Source: Bradyrhizobium iriomotense (GTDB lineage Bacteria > Pseudomonadota > Alphaproteobacteria > Rhizobiales > Xanthobacteraceae). Taken from it: a stretch of 64,000 nt of DNA. Positions 8,534 through 17,159 of the stretch are shown here, one piece after another. Position 1 is the first letter of the stretch. Each line of letters opens with the position of its first letter. The stretch covers positions 744,001 to 808,000 of the forward strand of contig NZ_JAFCLP010000001.1 of assembly GCF_018129405.1 (NCBI RefSeq), in the 5' to 3' direction. Under the pieces are notes generated by a model, which saw nothing but the letters and a program-made list of their open reading frames with translations, had not been told where the DNA came from and ran no database searches. Position numbers and translations under genes: made by a program.

Positions 8534-9241
8534 CTACACCGTCTGCACCACCGCGCTGCGCGACTTCGGCGCCTTCGCGATCTCGAACAGCTCCACCGAC
8601 CGCCCTGTCAGTGCGGCGAGCACGAGGCCGGACATGTGCGCGAGGCGCTCGTCCTTGGCCTTCTTGTCCAGCAGGTCGCGGCCGAAGATCACGCTGAGGG
8701 TCGCCGAGTTGGAGAGATAGAAGAAGCTGAGCGCCGCAATGGAGATGTAGAGCTGGACCGGATCGACCGCGACCTGAAAATCGCCGCTGTCGACCCCGCG
8801 CCGCACCACGGTGCGGATCATCTCGACGAAGGGCGAGTGCATCGACTTGACCTTGGTCGATTTCTTCAGGTGCTTTGCGCGCGCGAGGTTCTCGGTCTGC
8901 AGCAGCGACAGGAATTCGGGATTGCACAGGAAGTAATTCCAGGTGAACTCGATCAGGCGGCGGATCGCCTCGGGCGGATCGAGATGCTCGAGATCGAGCC
9001 CCCGCTCCTCGCTGCGGATCTTGTCATAGGCACCTTCGAGCACCGCCAGATAAAGCTCGTCCTTGTTGCCGACGTGGTAGTACAGCATGCGCTTGTTGGC
9101 GCCGGCCTTGGCCGCGATGCGATCGACGCGCGCACCGGCAAGCCCGTGGGCGGAAAACTCCTGCTTGGCGGCTTCGAGAATGCGCAGCCGCATCCCCTCG
9201 GGGTCGCGCTGCCATTTCAGGGGTCGCTTTGCCTTTGCCAA
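8534..9241 (-). CDS. TetR/AcrR family transcriptional regulator
   Basis: A DNA-binding repressor or activator. The N-terminal helix-turn-helix reads RLRILEAAKQEFSAHGLAG, then GARVDRIAAKAGANKRMLYY and HVGNKDELYLAVLEGAYDKIR; the rest is an all-helical ligand and dimer domain (EFTWNYFLCNPEFLSLLQTEN). The frame is open to 9307, but that start is a TTG with no ribosome site. I prefer the TTG at 9241 (protein begins AKAKRPLKWQRDPEGM after the initiator), which has GAG nine bases upstream. It is co-oriented with and directly upstream of the ABC/enolase operon, so it is the obvious candidate regulator, separated from it by a repeat. Confidence 0.88.
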   Translation of the reverse strand: MAKAKRPLKWQRDPEGMRLRILEAAKQEFSAHGLAGARVDRIAAKAGANKRMLYYHVGNKDELYLAVLEGAYDKIRSEERGLDLEHLDPPEAIRRLIEFTWNYFLCNPEFLSLLQTENLARAKHLKKSTKVKSMHSPFVEMIRTVVRRGVDSGDFQVAVDPVQLYISIAALSFFYLSNSATLSVIFGRDLLDKKAKDERLAHMSGLVLAALTGRSVELFEIAKAPKSRSAVVQTV

Positions 9242-9324
9242 ACCGGGTGCTCGCTGGGTGCTTTCAAAGTACGCGTGTAACACGCGGGCGGGCGTTTGAG
9301 AACGCAACGATGCTGGTTAGCTCC

Positions 9325-9402
9325 GTCATTCCGGGATGGTCCGAAGGACCAGACCCGGAATCTCGAGATTCCGGGTTCGCCCTTCGGGCGCCCCGGAATG
9401 AC
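9325..9402. repeat. Cloverleaf-like intergenic palindrome, family B
   Basis: The outer arms GTCATTCCGGG and CCCCGGAATGAC enclose three internal hairpins: GGTCC-gaa-GGACC, CCGGAAT-ctcg-ATTCCGG, and GCCC-ttc-GGGC. The whole can fold as a four-way junction. It sits between the VOC gene and the TetR gene. It has no CCA end, no T-loop GTTCRA consensus and no plausible anticodon arm, so it is a dispersed repeat rather than a tRNA. Confidence 0.85.
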
Positions 9403-9406
9403 CATT

Positions 9407-10255
9407 TCACTCTACCGGCTTCGGCGAGCGCTCCAGCAGCACCGTCTGGATCCCGCAGGTGCCGTTCCGCACCGTCATGATCCGCGTGCCCGGCTTGCGG
9501 CCGTTGCGGACCTCGGTGACGTCGAGGCCGGCGGCGATCAGGCGGGCGCGGGTGGCATCGATGTCGGCGACGCGCCAGCTCAGGCCCCAGAGACGGTCAT
9601 GCGCGGCATCGCCGCCCGCCACGGGGCGGCGCACCACCTCGACGATGAGATCGCCGCAGCGGAAGAACATCAACTGGCCCCAATCCTGGTGCGAGCGGTC
9701 GAGCGCGAGGTCGAGCCCCAGCCGCGCGCCGTAGAGCGCGGCGGCGCGCTCGGAATCCTCGGTGGTGATCACGACATGGTCGAGCCCGTCGATCGGCGCG
9801 ATGTCGGTCGCGACCGATTTGGGGCGTTCGTCGGCGAGCTCGAGGAAGAACATGCGCACGCCGCGCGTGAGCTCCGTCGCAGCGCGGGTGCGCTTCCAGT
9901 GCAGGACGGCATCGGTCACGGCATCGCTGCTTTCGACCTCGGCGACCGGATCCGGCCTCAAGGCCACCCGCTCCAGCCGGCGGTGCATCTTGGCCATGTC
10001 TGCGACACGAAAGCACAGGCTGGCGAGCACGCCCTCCTGGTCGTCGAGCAGCGCACGCATCCGGTCGGCGGTGACGCTGAAGCCGCTCGGCGCCATCAGC
10101 TCGATCGTCATATTCTCGAGAGTAAACAGCACCCGGTCGGCGCCCTCGCCCGAATTCTGCCAGGCCGGCGCGCGGGCGAGCAGCGTCTGATAGGCCACTC
10201 TCGCCGCACCGATATCCCTGACCAGAACGACGACGTGATCGAGGCCGGTGATCAT
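9407..10255 (-). CDS. VOC family protein (two glyoxalase-like domains)
   Basis: A 282-residue protein of two vicinal-oxygen-chelate domains. The first starts with MITGLDHVVVLVRDIGAAR and the second with PIDGLDHVVITTEDSERAAALYGARLGLDL. The His of each HVV strand and an acid near each domain end (IELMAPSG, LIVEVVRR) are positioned as metal ligands. The two-domain form resembles extradiol dioxygenase or DUF-type lyases; no specific reaction is recognisable. ATG 10255 follows a GGAGGGAAC ribosome site. It is divergent from the PfkB kinase gene at 10461. Confidence 0.85.
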   Translation of the reverse strand: MITGLDHVVVLVRDIGAARVAYQTLLARAPAWQNSGEGADRVLFTLENMTIELMAPSGFSVTADRMRALLDDQEGVLASLCFRVADMAKMHRRLERVALRPDPVAEVESSDAVTDAVLHWKRTRAATELTRGVRMFFLELADERPKSVATDIAPIDGLDHVVITTEDSERAAALYGARLGLDLALDRSHQDWGQLMFFRCGDLIVEVVRRPVAGGDAAHDRLWGLSWRVADIDATRARLIAAGLDVTEVRNGRKPGTRIMTVRNGTCGIQTVLLERSPKPVE

Positions 10256-10460
10256 GTTCCCTCCTCCGCAACGGGCCGGAACCGATACGCCTGCGCGGTC
10301 GTTGGCCCTGCCCGGGCAGCTCGCCCAGCCACGGTCGTATTCCGCCCCCAGGCCGACCTCAAGCGCCTATCGCCATGACTTTGCGAATATTTTGGCTCCC
10401 GCGGAAGCGGTGCTAAGGTAAGCAGCCGGTCGGGACCACCCAGCGCATCACGGATAACCA

Positions 10461-11354
10461 ATGCAGGCTCTCTTTATCGGACAGACCTATATCGACGTCG
10501 TCTTCATCACCGACCACATGCCGACCGGCGACGAGAAGCACGTGGCTTCGGACTACGCGGTTTCCTTCGGCGGCAATGCGGTGACGGCGGCGTTCTGCTG
10601 CGCCAAGCTCGGCATCGTGCCGGATCTGATCGCCACCGCCGCCAATGACTGGCTGGGACGCATGTTCCAGGACATGTGCGCGAAATACGCGATCTCGCTG
10701 CATGCGCGGAAGGTGAACCAGTCCTCGCTCTCCTTCATCATGCCCAAGGACGGCAAGCGGGCCATCGTCCGCTGCCGCGACGATACCCACATTCATCCCT
10801 TCCCGATGCTCAATCTCGGCGGCTGCCGCGCGCTGCATGTCGACGGGCACCAGCCGGATGCCGCCATCCACTATGCCAAGGTGTGCCGCGAGGCCGGCAT
10901 CCTGACCTCGCTCGACGGCGGCGGCTTACGCACCAACACACATGAGCTGCTGGAATTCATCGACGTCGCCATCGTCGCCGAGCGCCTGTGCGAGCAGATG
11001 GATCTGACGCCGGAGAAGATGCTGGATTATCTGAAGAGCCGCGGCTGCAAGATCGGCGGCGTCACCATGGGTGAGAAAGGCCTGCTCTGGTACAACGAGA
11101 CCGGCGCGGTCGAGACCATGCCGGCGATGCCGATCCCGCGCGAGCGCGTGATCGACACCAATGGCGCCGGCGACGTATTCCACGGCGCCTATGTCTATTC
11201 CTATCTCGCCCATCCCGGCAAAAGCTGGCGCGAGCATTTCGACTTCGCGCGCGCCGCCTCGACCTACAAGATCCAGCGCCTCGGCAACGAGGCCGGCCTG
11301 CCGACGCTCGTCGACATCGCCAAGGTCAGGCACGAATTCGAGGTTCGAGTCTAG
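10461..11354 (+). CDS. PfkB family carbohydrate kinase
   Basis: A 297-residue sugar or nucleoside kinase. The N-terminal PfkB pattern is SFGGNAVTAAFCCAKLG; the C-terminal signature DTNGAGDVFHGAYVY contains the catalytic-base Asp of GAGD and the anion hole. The His/Asp-rich segment DDTHIHPFP is unlike ribokinase. The substrate is uncertain: it resembles the sulfofructose/ketose kinase side of the family more than RbsK. A second kinase gene starts 18 bases after its stop, so the two are probably cotranscribed. Confidence 0.87.
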   Translation: MQALFIGQTYIDVVFITDHMPTGDEKHVASDYAVSFGGNAVTAAFCCAKLGIVPDLIATAANDWLGRMFQDMCAKYAISLHARKVNQSSLSFIMPKDGKRAIVRCRDDTHIHPFPMLNLGGCRALHVDGHQPDAAIHYAKVCREAGILTSLDGGGLRTNTHELLEFIDVAIVAERLCEQMDLTPEKMLDYLKSRGCKIGGVTMGEKGLLWYNETGAVETMPAMPIPRERVIDTNGAGDVFHGAYVYSYLAHPGKSWREHFDFARAASTYKIQRLGNEAGLPTLVDIAKVRHEFEVRV

Positions 11355-11372
11355 ACTTCGCAAGGGGACGTT

Positions 11373-12290
11373 ATGGGGCGCGTCTTCGTCGCCGGCAGCA
11401 TCAACATGGACGTGGTGGCGACCGCCGATCGTCACCCGCGCGTCGGCGAGACCGTCGCAGGGCGTCAGGTGCTGTATTTTCCGGGCGGCAAGGGCGCGAA
11501 CCAGGCGGTGGCGGCCTCGAGGCTCGGTGCGCGGACGACCCTGATCGGGCGGCTGGGCAAGGACTCGTTCGGCGCCGAGCTGAAGGCCTTCCTCGGCGAT
11601 CAGGGCATCGACCTCGGCTATGTCCAGGAGACGGCGGAGACCCATACCGGCACCGCCATCATCACGGTGGCCGAGGCCGACAACACCATCGTCGTCATTC
11701 CCGGCAGCAATGCGCAGGTCGGCGCGGAGGACGTCAGCGTCGTACCGCTGTTGAAGGGCGATGTCGCGGTCAGCCAGTTCGAGATCCCGCTGCCGACCAT
11801 CGCCGCCTTCTTCCGGCGGGCGCGCGAGGCGGGCGCCGTGACCGTGCTCAACCCGGCGCCGGCGCAGAAGATGTCGAGCGAGTTGCTGGCGCTGGTCGAC
11901 ATCCTCGTGCTGAACGAAACCGAGCTCGGCTTTCTCGCCGGCGTGGAGCTGTCCGAGAGTGACGAGGCCGCGCGCATCATCGATGTCGCGCGACAGCTTC
12001 AGGCCCGCGAGGACCAGACCATCTGCGTCACGCTCGGCAAGCGCGGCGTGCTGGCGCTGGCGGGGCGCGAGGAGATTTCCGTACCCGGCCGCGCGGTGAA
12101 GGCGATCGACGCCACCGGCGCCGGCGACTGCTTTGTGGGCGCACTTGCGGCTCAGCTGGCTGAGGATACGCCATTGCGCGCAGCCCTCACCTTCGCCAAC
12201 GCCGCCGCGTCGATCAGCGTGCAGCGCATGGGCGCCGGGCCGTCGATGCCGACGGCCGCGGAGGTTGCGGCCGTGCTTAGCGCTGGCTGA
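11373..12290 (+). CDS. rbsK: Ribokinase
   Basis: A 305-residue PfkB kinase that phosphorylates D-ribose to ribose 5-phosphate or a closely related sugar. It matches ribokinase throughout: VFVAGSINMDVVA at the start, FPGGKGANQAVAASRLG (first signature), ILVLNETELGFLAG, and DATGAGDCFVGALAAQL (second signature with the catalytic Asp). The start ATG follows AAGGGGACG. No ribose transporter is adjacent, so the substrate could be another pentose or a nucleoside product. Its stop abuts that of the convergent flavoprotein gene within a shared hairpin. Confidence 0.88.
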   Translation: MGRVFVAGSINMDVVATADRHPRVGETVAGRQVLYFPGGKGANQAVAASRLGARTTLIGRLGKDSFGAELKAFLGDQGIDLGYVQETAETHTGTAIITVAEADNTIVVIPGSNAQVGAEDVSVVPLLKGDVAVSQFEIPLPTIAAFFRRAREAGAVTVLNPAPAQKMSSELLALVDILVLNETELGFLAGVELSESDEAARIIDVARQLQAREDQTICVTLGKRGVLALAGREEISVPGRAVKAIDATGAGDCFVGALAAQLAEDTPLRAALTFANAAASISVQRMGAGPSMPTAAEVAAVLSAG

Positions 12291-12302
12291 TCAAGCCAGC
12301 GC
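12280..12302. terminator. Bidirectional hairpin spanning two convergent stop codons
   Basis: A perfect 9-bp stem (GCGCTGGCT / AGCCAGCGC) with the five-base loop GATCA. The loop holds parts of both stop codons (TGA of the ribokinase gene and the complementary TGA of the flavoprotein gene, which directly abut). There is no T-run on either side, so strict intrinsic termination is uncertain. Confidence 0.6.
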
Positions 12303-13511
12303 ACTCTTGAGATCAAAACTTTCATCCGCGGCCTGCTCCGGCGTGATCGAGCGATCCATGCTCTGCAATCTCCGGCCGAACATGTGATCGCCGGCGCGGT
12401 TGATGGACTCGATGCCGAGCAGTCTGTCGCCCTTGTAGCAGAACGCGGAAAACGCCTTCCTGGCGGGATCGCCGCGCAGCACGACGCGGTCGTAGCCGGT
12501 GGTCAGGCCGGCGATCTGGAGCTTGTCGTCGCCCTGGTCGCTCCAGAACCAGGGATGGCTGTCGTACGGTTTCTTGTCGCCGGTCAGGCGCGCGGCGAGG
12601 CAGCGGGCGTGATCGGTGGCGTTCTGCACCGATTCCAGCCGCAGCGAGCTACCGAAGCGCGGGCTGGCGAACAGCGCGCAGTCGCCGATCGCGGAGATAT
12701 CAGGATCGACCGTCGACAGATATTCGTCGACGATGATGCCCGCGGCGACCGGCAGCCCCGCCTCGGCCGCGAGCTCGATATTCGGCAGAACGCCGACGCC
12801 GACGACGACGAGGTCGGCGGGCAGATGCCGGCCGTCGCTCAAGGACACGCCGGTGACCTTGCCGTGCTCCGCTTCGATGGAGGTCGCCTGCACACCGAGG
12901 TGAATGCGGATGCCGGCCTCGCGGTGGCGCTCCTGGAAATACTCGGAGACCTCTGATGTCACCGCGCGCGCCATCACGCGCGGGGCGAGCTCGAGCACAT
13001 CGACCTCGAGGCCCTTGATCCGCGCGGTGGAGGCGAATTCGAGGCCGATGAAGCCGGCGCCGATGATCACGGCGCGCTTTTTCGACGGCATGATCGCCCG
13101 CAGCGCTTCGCTGTCGTCGAGAATGCGCAGATATTTCACGTCGGGCAGGTTGGCATTGGGCAGATCGAGCAGCCGGTTGCGCGCGCCGGTGGCCAGCACG
13201 AGGTGACCGTAAGGCAGCGTCTCGCCGGAGGCGAGCAGCACCTTGTGCCCGGCGCGGTCGATCGACACCACGCGGCCGGCGATCAGCTCGATGGTCTGGT
13301 CCTGGTAGAACTTCTCCGGCCGGAACATCAGGCTCTCCGGCCCGGCCGAGCCCTTGATGTAGCCCTTGGACAGCGGCGGCCGTTGATAGGGCAGATGCGC
13401 CTCATCATTGATCAGGCAGATGCGCTCGGAAAAGCCCGCCTGGCGCAGGGATGCCGCGACCTGGTAGCCGCCATGGCCGGCACCGACGATGATCACCGGA
13501 CCGCCGGTCAT
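12291..13511 (-). CDS. NAD(P)/FAD-dependent ferredoxin/rubredoxin reductase
   Basis: A 406-residue flavoprotein of the rhodocoxin/putidaredoxin reductase type, which passes electrons from NAD(P)H to a ferredoxin partner, often of a P450 or a ring-hydroxylating oxygenase. The FAD site is VIIVGAGHGGYQVAASLRQAG, the NAD site VIIGAGFIGLEFASTA, and the second FAD motif SAIGDCALFASP. A C-terminal reductase domain follows (ESVQNATDHARCLAARLTGD). ATG 13511 matches the family N-terminus; MGCPM four codons upstream is an alternative. No ferredoxin or P450 gene is nearby, so the partner is unknown. Confidence 0.88.
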   Translation of the reverse strand: MTGGPVIIVGAGHGGYQVAASLRQAGFSERICLINDEAHLPYQRPPLSKGYIKGSAGPESLMFRPEKFYQDQTIELIAGRVVSIDRAGHKVLLASGETLPYGHLVLATGARNRLLDLPNANLPDVKYLRILDDSEALRAIMPSKKRAVIIGAGFIGLEFASTARIKGLEVDVLELAPRVMARAVTSEVSEYFQERHREAGIRIHLGVQATSIEAEHGKVTGVSLSDGRHLPADLVVVGVGVLPNIELAAEAGLPVAAGIIVDEYLSTVDPDISAIGDCALFASPRFGSSLRLESVQNATDHARCLAARLTGDKKPYDSHPWFWSDQGDDKLQIAGLTTGYDRVVLRGDPARKAFSAFCYKGDRLLGIESINRAGDHMFGRRLQSMDRSITPEQAADESFDLKSALA

Positions 13512-13739
13512 TGGACAGCCCATTTCCGGAAGACACGAGCGTGACCCATGTCGTCTCCTCTCTCGCTGATTTTGGTTTGCTGGCCTTTCGAGGAGCCGGC
13601 GCTCGTGTCCGTCCCTTGGCGAAGGCGGGCCCATTTGAGCCTATCGTTCCGCCCGGCGCAAGAGCGGCGGCCGGGGATTGTCACCCCTCGCCTTCTGCGA
13701 TTTAGTGCAGTAACGAACCTCATGCCGGGGATATTCCAG

Positions 13740-14534
13740 ATGCCAGCTCCCGTCTCAAAGCCCGACGATCCCGCCCTGCTGCGGATCGACGGCGCGGTTG
13801 CAACCATCACGCTCAACCGCCCCACGGCGTTCAACTCGATCAACCTAGCCATCGCGCAAAAGCTCGAGCAGCTTGCGAGCTATATCGAAGGCGACGACGC
13901 CATCAGGGTTTTGGTGATCGAAGGCGAAGGCCGCGCCTTCTCGGCCGGCGGCGATTTGCAGACGATTGGAGCCGCCGCCGAAGCGGGCACGGTGACGCCA
14001 GTCGTCGGCGAGCTGCTCAAGCACTATCACGCCTTCATCGAGATCATCAGGCGCATGCCAAAAATCTCGCTGTCGAGTGTGCACGGTTCGGCCGCCGGCG
14101 CCGGCATGGGCCTCGCCTTCGTCACCGACCTCTGCATCGCCGCCGACGACGCCAAGTTCACGCCGGCCTATGCCAAGATCGGGGTGTCGCCGGACGGCGG
14201 CTCCACGGTCGGCATCGTCGGGACGGTCGGCTCCCGCCGCGCGCTGCAGATCTTTCTCGCCGAGGACAATTTTACCGCGCAGCAGGCTTATGAATGGGGT
14301 CTCGTCGCCAAGACCGTACCCGCCGCGGAGTTGAAGGCGGCGACGCGACAACTGGCCGAGCGGCTGGCGCAGAACCCGCCGGCGGCGATCGCCGGTACCA
14401 AGCAGCTGGTCTACCAAGCCGCCGCCACGCCCGTAAAACAGCAGCTCGATGCCGAGGAGCACAAGATCATCATGGCGATGAACACGGAGGCGTTTCGCAC
14501 CGCCGTGAAGAAATTCACGAGCAAGTCGAAGTGA
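13740..14534 (+). CDS. Enoyl-CoA hydratase/isomerase family protein
   Basis: A 264-residue crotonase-fold protein acting on acyl-CoA esters, as in beta-oxidation or aromatic acid breakdown. It has the substrate loop RAFSAGGDL, the oxyanion segment SVHGSAAGAGMGLAF and VTDLCIAADDAKF. The catalytic Glu positions are not the canonical pair, so it could be an isomerase or a hydratase. ATG 13740 has a GGGGA ribosome site; the ATG at 13722 is an alternative. Its stop overlaps the GTG of the next gene by 4 bases. Confidence 0.87.
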   Translation: MPAPVSKPDDPALLRIDGAVATITLNRPTAFNSINLAIAQKLEQLASYIEGDDAIRVLVIEGEGRAFSAGGDLQTIGAAAEAGTVTPVVGELLKHYHAFIEIIRRMPKISLSSVHGSAAGAGMGLAFVTDLCIAADDAKFTPAYAKIGVSPDGGSTVGIVGTVGSRRALQIFLAEDNFTAQQAYEWGLVAKTVPAAELKAATRQLAERLAQNPPAAIAGTKQLVYQAAATPVKQQLDAEEHKIIMAMNTEAFRTAVKKFTSKSK

Positions 14535-15139
14535 CGACGCCCTCACGCTCGTTCTACGGCCTCCGTCACGGTGCGACCGACTGGAATCGCGAGGGGCGAT
14601 TCCAGGGCCGCACCGACAATCCGTTGAACGAGGATGGCCTGCGGCAAGCGCACGAGGCCGCACAGATGTTGCGCAGTGTCGGCATCAGCCGCATCGTCGC
14701 AAGTCCCCTGGTGCGCGCGGCGCGAACGGCCGAGATCATCGCGGACGCGATCTCGGTCCCGCTCGCGATCGACGACGGCATCATCGAGTTCGATTTCGGC
14801 AGCTTCGAGGGCCTGCCCGTCCGCGACCTCATGATCAAGCACGGCGTCACATCAGCGACGGGCCTCGTGTCGATCCTGCCTGCCGACGGCGAAAACTGGG
14901 ACGCCATGGCCGGACGCTCCCTGGCCTGCGTCTCCGCATGGCTCGGCCGTCATCCTGACGACAACCTCCTGTTTGTCTGCCACGATGCGGTGATGCAAGC
15001 CATGGCGAACGCGCTGTGCGGCAGCTACTTCAAGAACAGCCACGGCACGCCGTTCCGCTACGTGCGCGAGCAGGCACAATGGCGTGTCGAGCAGGTCGCT
15101 ATTGCGGACAGATATAGCCCGTCCCCGCCGGCGACTTGA
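14531..15139 (+). CDS. Histidine phosphatase family protein
   Basis: A 202-residue phosphoglycerate mutase-like phosphatase. The catalytic His is in FYGLRHGATDWN (RHG motif), the second His in FVCHDAVM, and arginines in the ASPLVRAARTAEI segment bind phosphate. The start is the GTG at 14531 overlapping the upstream TGA (GTGA); the longer open frame from 14294 is a shadow. The coupling to enoyl-CoA hydratase is tight but the functional link is unclear. Its last 41 bases overlap the end of the convergent dctM gene. Confidence 0.85.
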   Translation: MTTPSRSFYGLRHGATDWNREGRFQGRTDNPLNEDGLRQAHEAAQMLRSVGISRIVASPLVRAARTAEIIADAISVPLAIDDGIIEFDFGSFEGLPVRDLMIKHGVTSATGLVSILPADGENWDAMAGRSLACVSAWLGRHPDDNLLFVCHDAVMQAMANALCGSYFKNSHGTPFRYVREQAQWRVEQVAIADRYSPSPPAT

Positions 15140-16439
15140 AGCAGCCGACCGATTCCGGGAGCACGTGCCGCGGCAGCCACAGCACCACGCTCGGGAAATA
15201 GATCGCGAACGCGATGGTGGTGAAGAAGACCACGTAGATCGGCAGCGCCGCACGTAGCGCCTTGGCAAAGCTGATGCCGACGAATTTCGAGGCCATCAGC
15301 AAGACGAGCCCATAAGGCGGCGTAATCAGGCCGAAGGCGAGCGTTGCGATCAGCACCACGCCCATATGCACGGCGTTGATGTCGCCGGCTTCCGTCAGCG
15401 CATTGACCAGCGGCATGAAGATGATGATGGTCGGGACCGGCTCGATGAAGTCACCGACCACGGTGAACAGCAGCACCATCAGCAGCATGATCAGATGCGG
15501 ATCGTTGCCGGCGATGGACGTGATCCACTCGGCGATATAGGTCGCGCCGCGCAAATAGGCGAGCATCCAGCCGAAAGCATTGGCGGCGCCGATGGTGATC
15601 AGCGGCAGCGAGAAGATCAGGCCCGCGAGGCAGAAGTCATAGGGAATTTTCCGGAAGTGGCCGCGGTTGAGCGCGGGGATCACGACCAGGATGATCCAGA
15701 CCACGGCGACGACGCCGGCTTCCGTCGGCGTGAACCAGCCGGTCAGGATGCCCCCCAGCAGGATCACCGGGATCATCAGCGGCAGGGCCGCATCGCCTGC
15801 CGCGAACACCACCTGCCGCAATGGCGCGCGCGGCTTGCGCAGGCCGGACGGGCCGAAGAAATAGCAATAGATCATCAGGCCGAAACCGATCATCAGGCCC
15901 GGCACCACGCCCGCCATGAACAGGCCGGCGATCGAGACGTTGCCGACGGCACCGTAAACCACGGCGGTGATGCTCGGCGGCACCAGCGCCGCGATGGTCG
16001 AGGCCGAAGCGATGATGGCGGCGATGAAGGCGGGCTCATAGCCCTCGCGCTTCATCGGGCCTCCGAGCGCGCGGCTCATCACCGCGACGTCGGCGGTGGT
16101 CGAGCCGGACATCTCCGAGAAGAACATGCTGAAGACGACCACGACCTGCGACAGCCCGCCCCTGATATGCCCGACCAGCGACACCGACAGGTTCGCGATC
16201 CGCACCACCACGTTCGCCGAGCTCATGAGCTCGCCGACCAGCAGGAAGAACGGGATCGCCAGCAATGCCTCGGAATCGACGCCGTCGAAGATCTTCTGGA
16301 TGATGGCGGCAAGCGAGACGTCCGACAGGATCGCGCCGATGAAGACGCCGGCCATCAGCGAAAACGGCACGGGCACGCCGAGATAGCCGAACGACAGGAA
16401 GCAGATCGACATCAACGCCAGGACGACGGGTGCGCTCAC
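15099..16439 (-). CDS. dctM: TRAP transporter large permease (DctM type)
   Basis: The main membrane subunit of a tripartite ATP-independent periplasmic transporter, which couples uptake of an organic acid to the sodium or proton gradient. It has 446 residues with about 12 hydrophobic segments and family hallmarks: AIPFFLLVGELMSSANV, FSEMSGSTTADVAVMSRALG, ASASTIAALVPPS and GLITPPYGLVLLMASK. It overlaps the DctQ gene by 4 bases. The C-terminal tail lies over the 3' end of the histidine phosphatase gene on the other strand. Confidence 0.94.
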   Translation of the reverse strand: MSAPVVLALMSICFLSFGYLGVPVPFSLMAGVFIGAILSDVSLAAIIQKIFDGVDSEALLAIPFFLLVGELMSSANVVVRIANLSVSLVGHIRGGLSQVVVVFSMFFSEMSGSTTADVAVMSRALGGPMKREGYEPAFIAAIIASASTIAALVPPSITAVVYGAVGNVSIAGLFMAGVVPGLMIGFGLMIYCYFFGPSGLRKPRAPLRQVVFAAGDAALPLMIPVILLGGILTGWFTPTEAGVVAVVWIILVVIPALNRGHFRKIPYDFCLAGLIFSLPLITIGAANAFGWMLAYLRGATYIAEWITSIAGNDPHLIMLLMVLLFTVVGDFIEPVPTIIIFMPLVNALTEAGDINAVHMGVVLIATLAFGLITPPYGLVLLMASKFVGISFAKALRAALPIYVVFFTTIAFAIYFPSVVLWLPRHVLPESVGCFKSPAGTGYICPQ

Positions 16440-17014
16440 GGCTGCGCCCTCATCTGTGCCTCGGTGAGACCTGGCGCAGCATCTTCCTCGGGCGGCTCGG
16501 GATGATCAAAGCCGTTGCGCAGGCCGTTGACGAGCTGCTCGATGGTGAACAGGCCGATCAGCACACCCGAGAGCGGGATGATCGCGTAGAGCGAAGCGAT
16601 CGGCGTGCCCGACGGCAGACGGAAGCTGCCGAAGCCGCGCAGATAGTTCTGATAGCCGTACCAGATCAGGCAGAAGGCGACGCCGAGCACGACGAGGCGG
16701 ATGATCACCTCGACGATCAGCCGCGGCGTGCCATGCATCGCCTCGGAGATCGCGGTGAGATAAAGGTGATCGTTGCGACGGGTCGCGGCCGCCGTGCCGA
16801 TGAAGATCGCATAGATGAACAGGGTCGAAGTCACCTCCTGGAGCCATAGCCAGGGATGGCCAATGGTTCGGGTCACGATGTCGGCGGTGACCGACAGCGA
16901 GAAGCCGAAGCAGAGCACGCCGCAGAGGATCATGAGCGCAAGCTCGAGCCAATCGAGCGCGCGCCATTTCAGGTGGCGTTGGCGCTGAACGAGCAGTTTG
17001 TCGGCGATGGCCAT
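16436..17014 (-). CDS. dctQ: TRAP transporter small permease (DctQ type)
   Basis: A 192-residue four-helix membrane subunit partnering DctM. Hydrophobic spans are LELALMILCGVLCFGFSLSV, WLWLQEVTSTLFIYAIFIGT, LIVEVIIRLVVLGVAFCLIW and ASLYAIIPLSGVLIGLFTIE. The LWLQEVTSTLFIYAIFIG block is the typical DctQ signature. It is separated from its binding-protein gene by a family A repeat (17020-17137), which places a large palindrome inside the operon. Confidence 0.92.
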   Translation of the reverse strand: MAIADKLLVQRQRHLKWRALDWLELALMILCGVLCFGFSLSVTADIVTRTIGHPWLWLQEVTSTLFIYAIFIGTAAATRRNDHLYLTAISEAMHGTPRLIVEVIIRLVVLGVAFCLIWYGYQNYLRGFGSFRLPSGTPIASLYAIIPLSGVLIGLFTIEQLVNGLRNGFDHPEPPEEDAAPGLTEAQMRAQP

Positions 17015-17019
17015 TCAAT

Positions 17020-17137
17020 GTCGTCCCGGCGAAGGCCGGGACCCATACTCCCGGGCGTTGTTGTGAAATCGATATGATAACCACGGTGCCTCAAAGCTCT
17101 GCCGCGGCGTATGGGTCCCGGCCTTCGCCGGGACGAC
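17020..17137. repeat. Inverted repeat element, family A (copy 2), within the TRAP operon
   Basis: Arms of 27 bases at 17020-17046 and 17111-17137 with core GTCCCGGCGAAGGCCGGGAC, a GC-shifted version of the other family A copies. It lies between the dctP stop (17160) and the dctQ start (17014), starting 6 bases upstream of the dctQ ATG. It may act as an mRNA-stabilising or attenuating structure. Confidence 0.9.
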
Positions 17138-17159
17138 CTGTGTGGGCGTTTGGGCGGCC

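Noticed and set aside
9325-9402. Possible tRNA from the cloverleaf fold
   Set aside because: The acceptor-like arms form but there is no T-loop or D-loop consensus, no anticodon arm of the right length, and the hairpin sequences are self-contained palindromes as in dispersed repeats.
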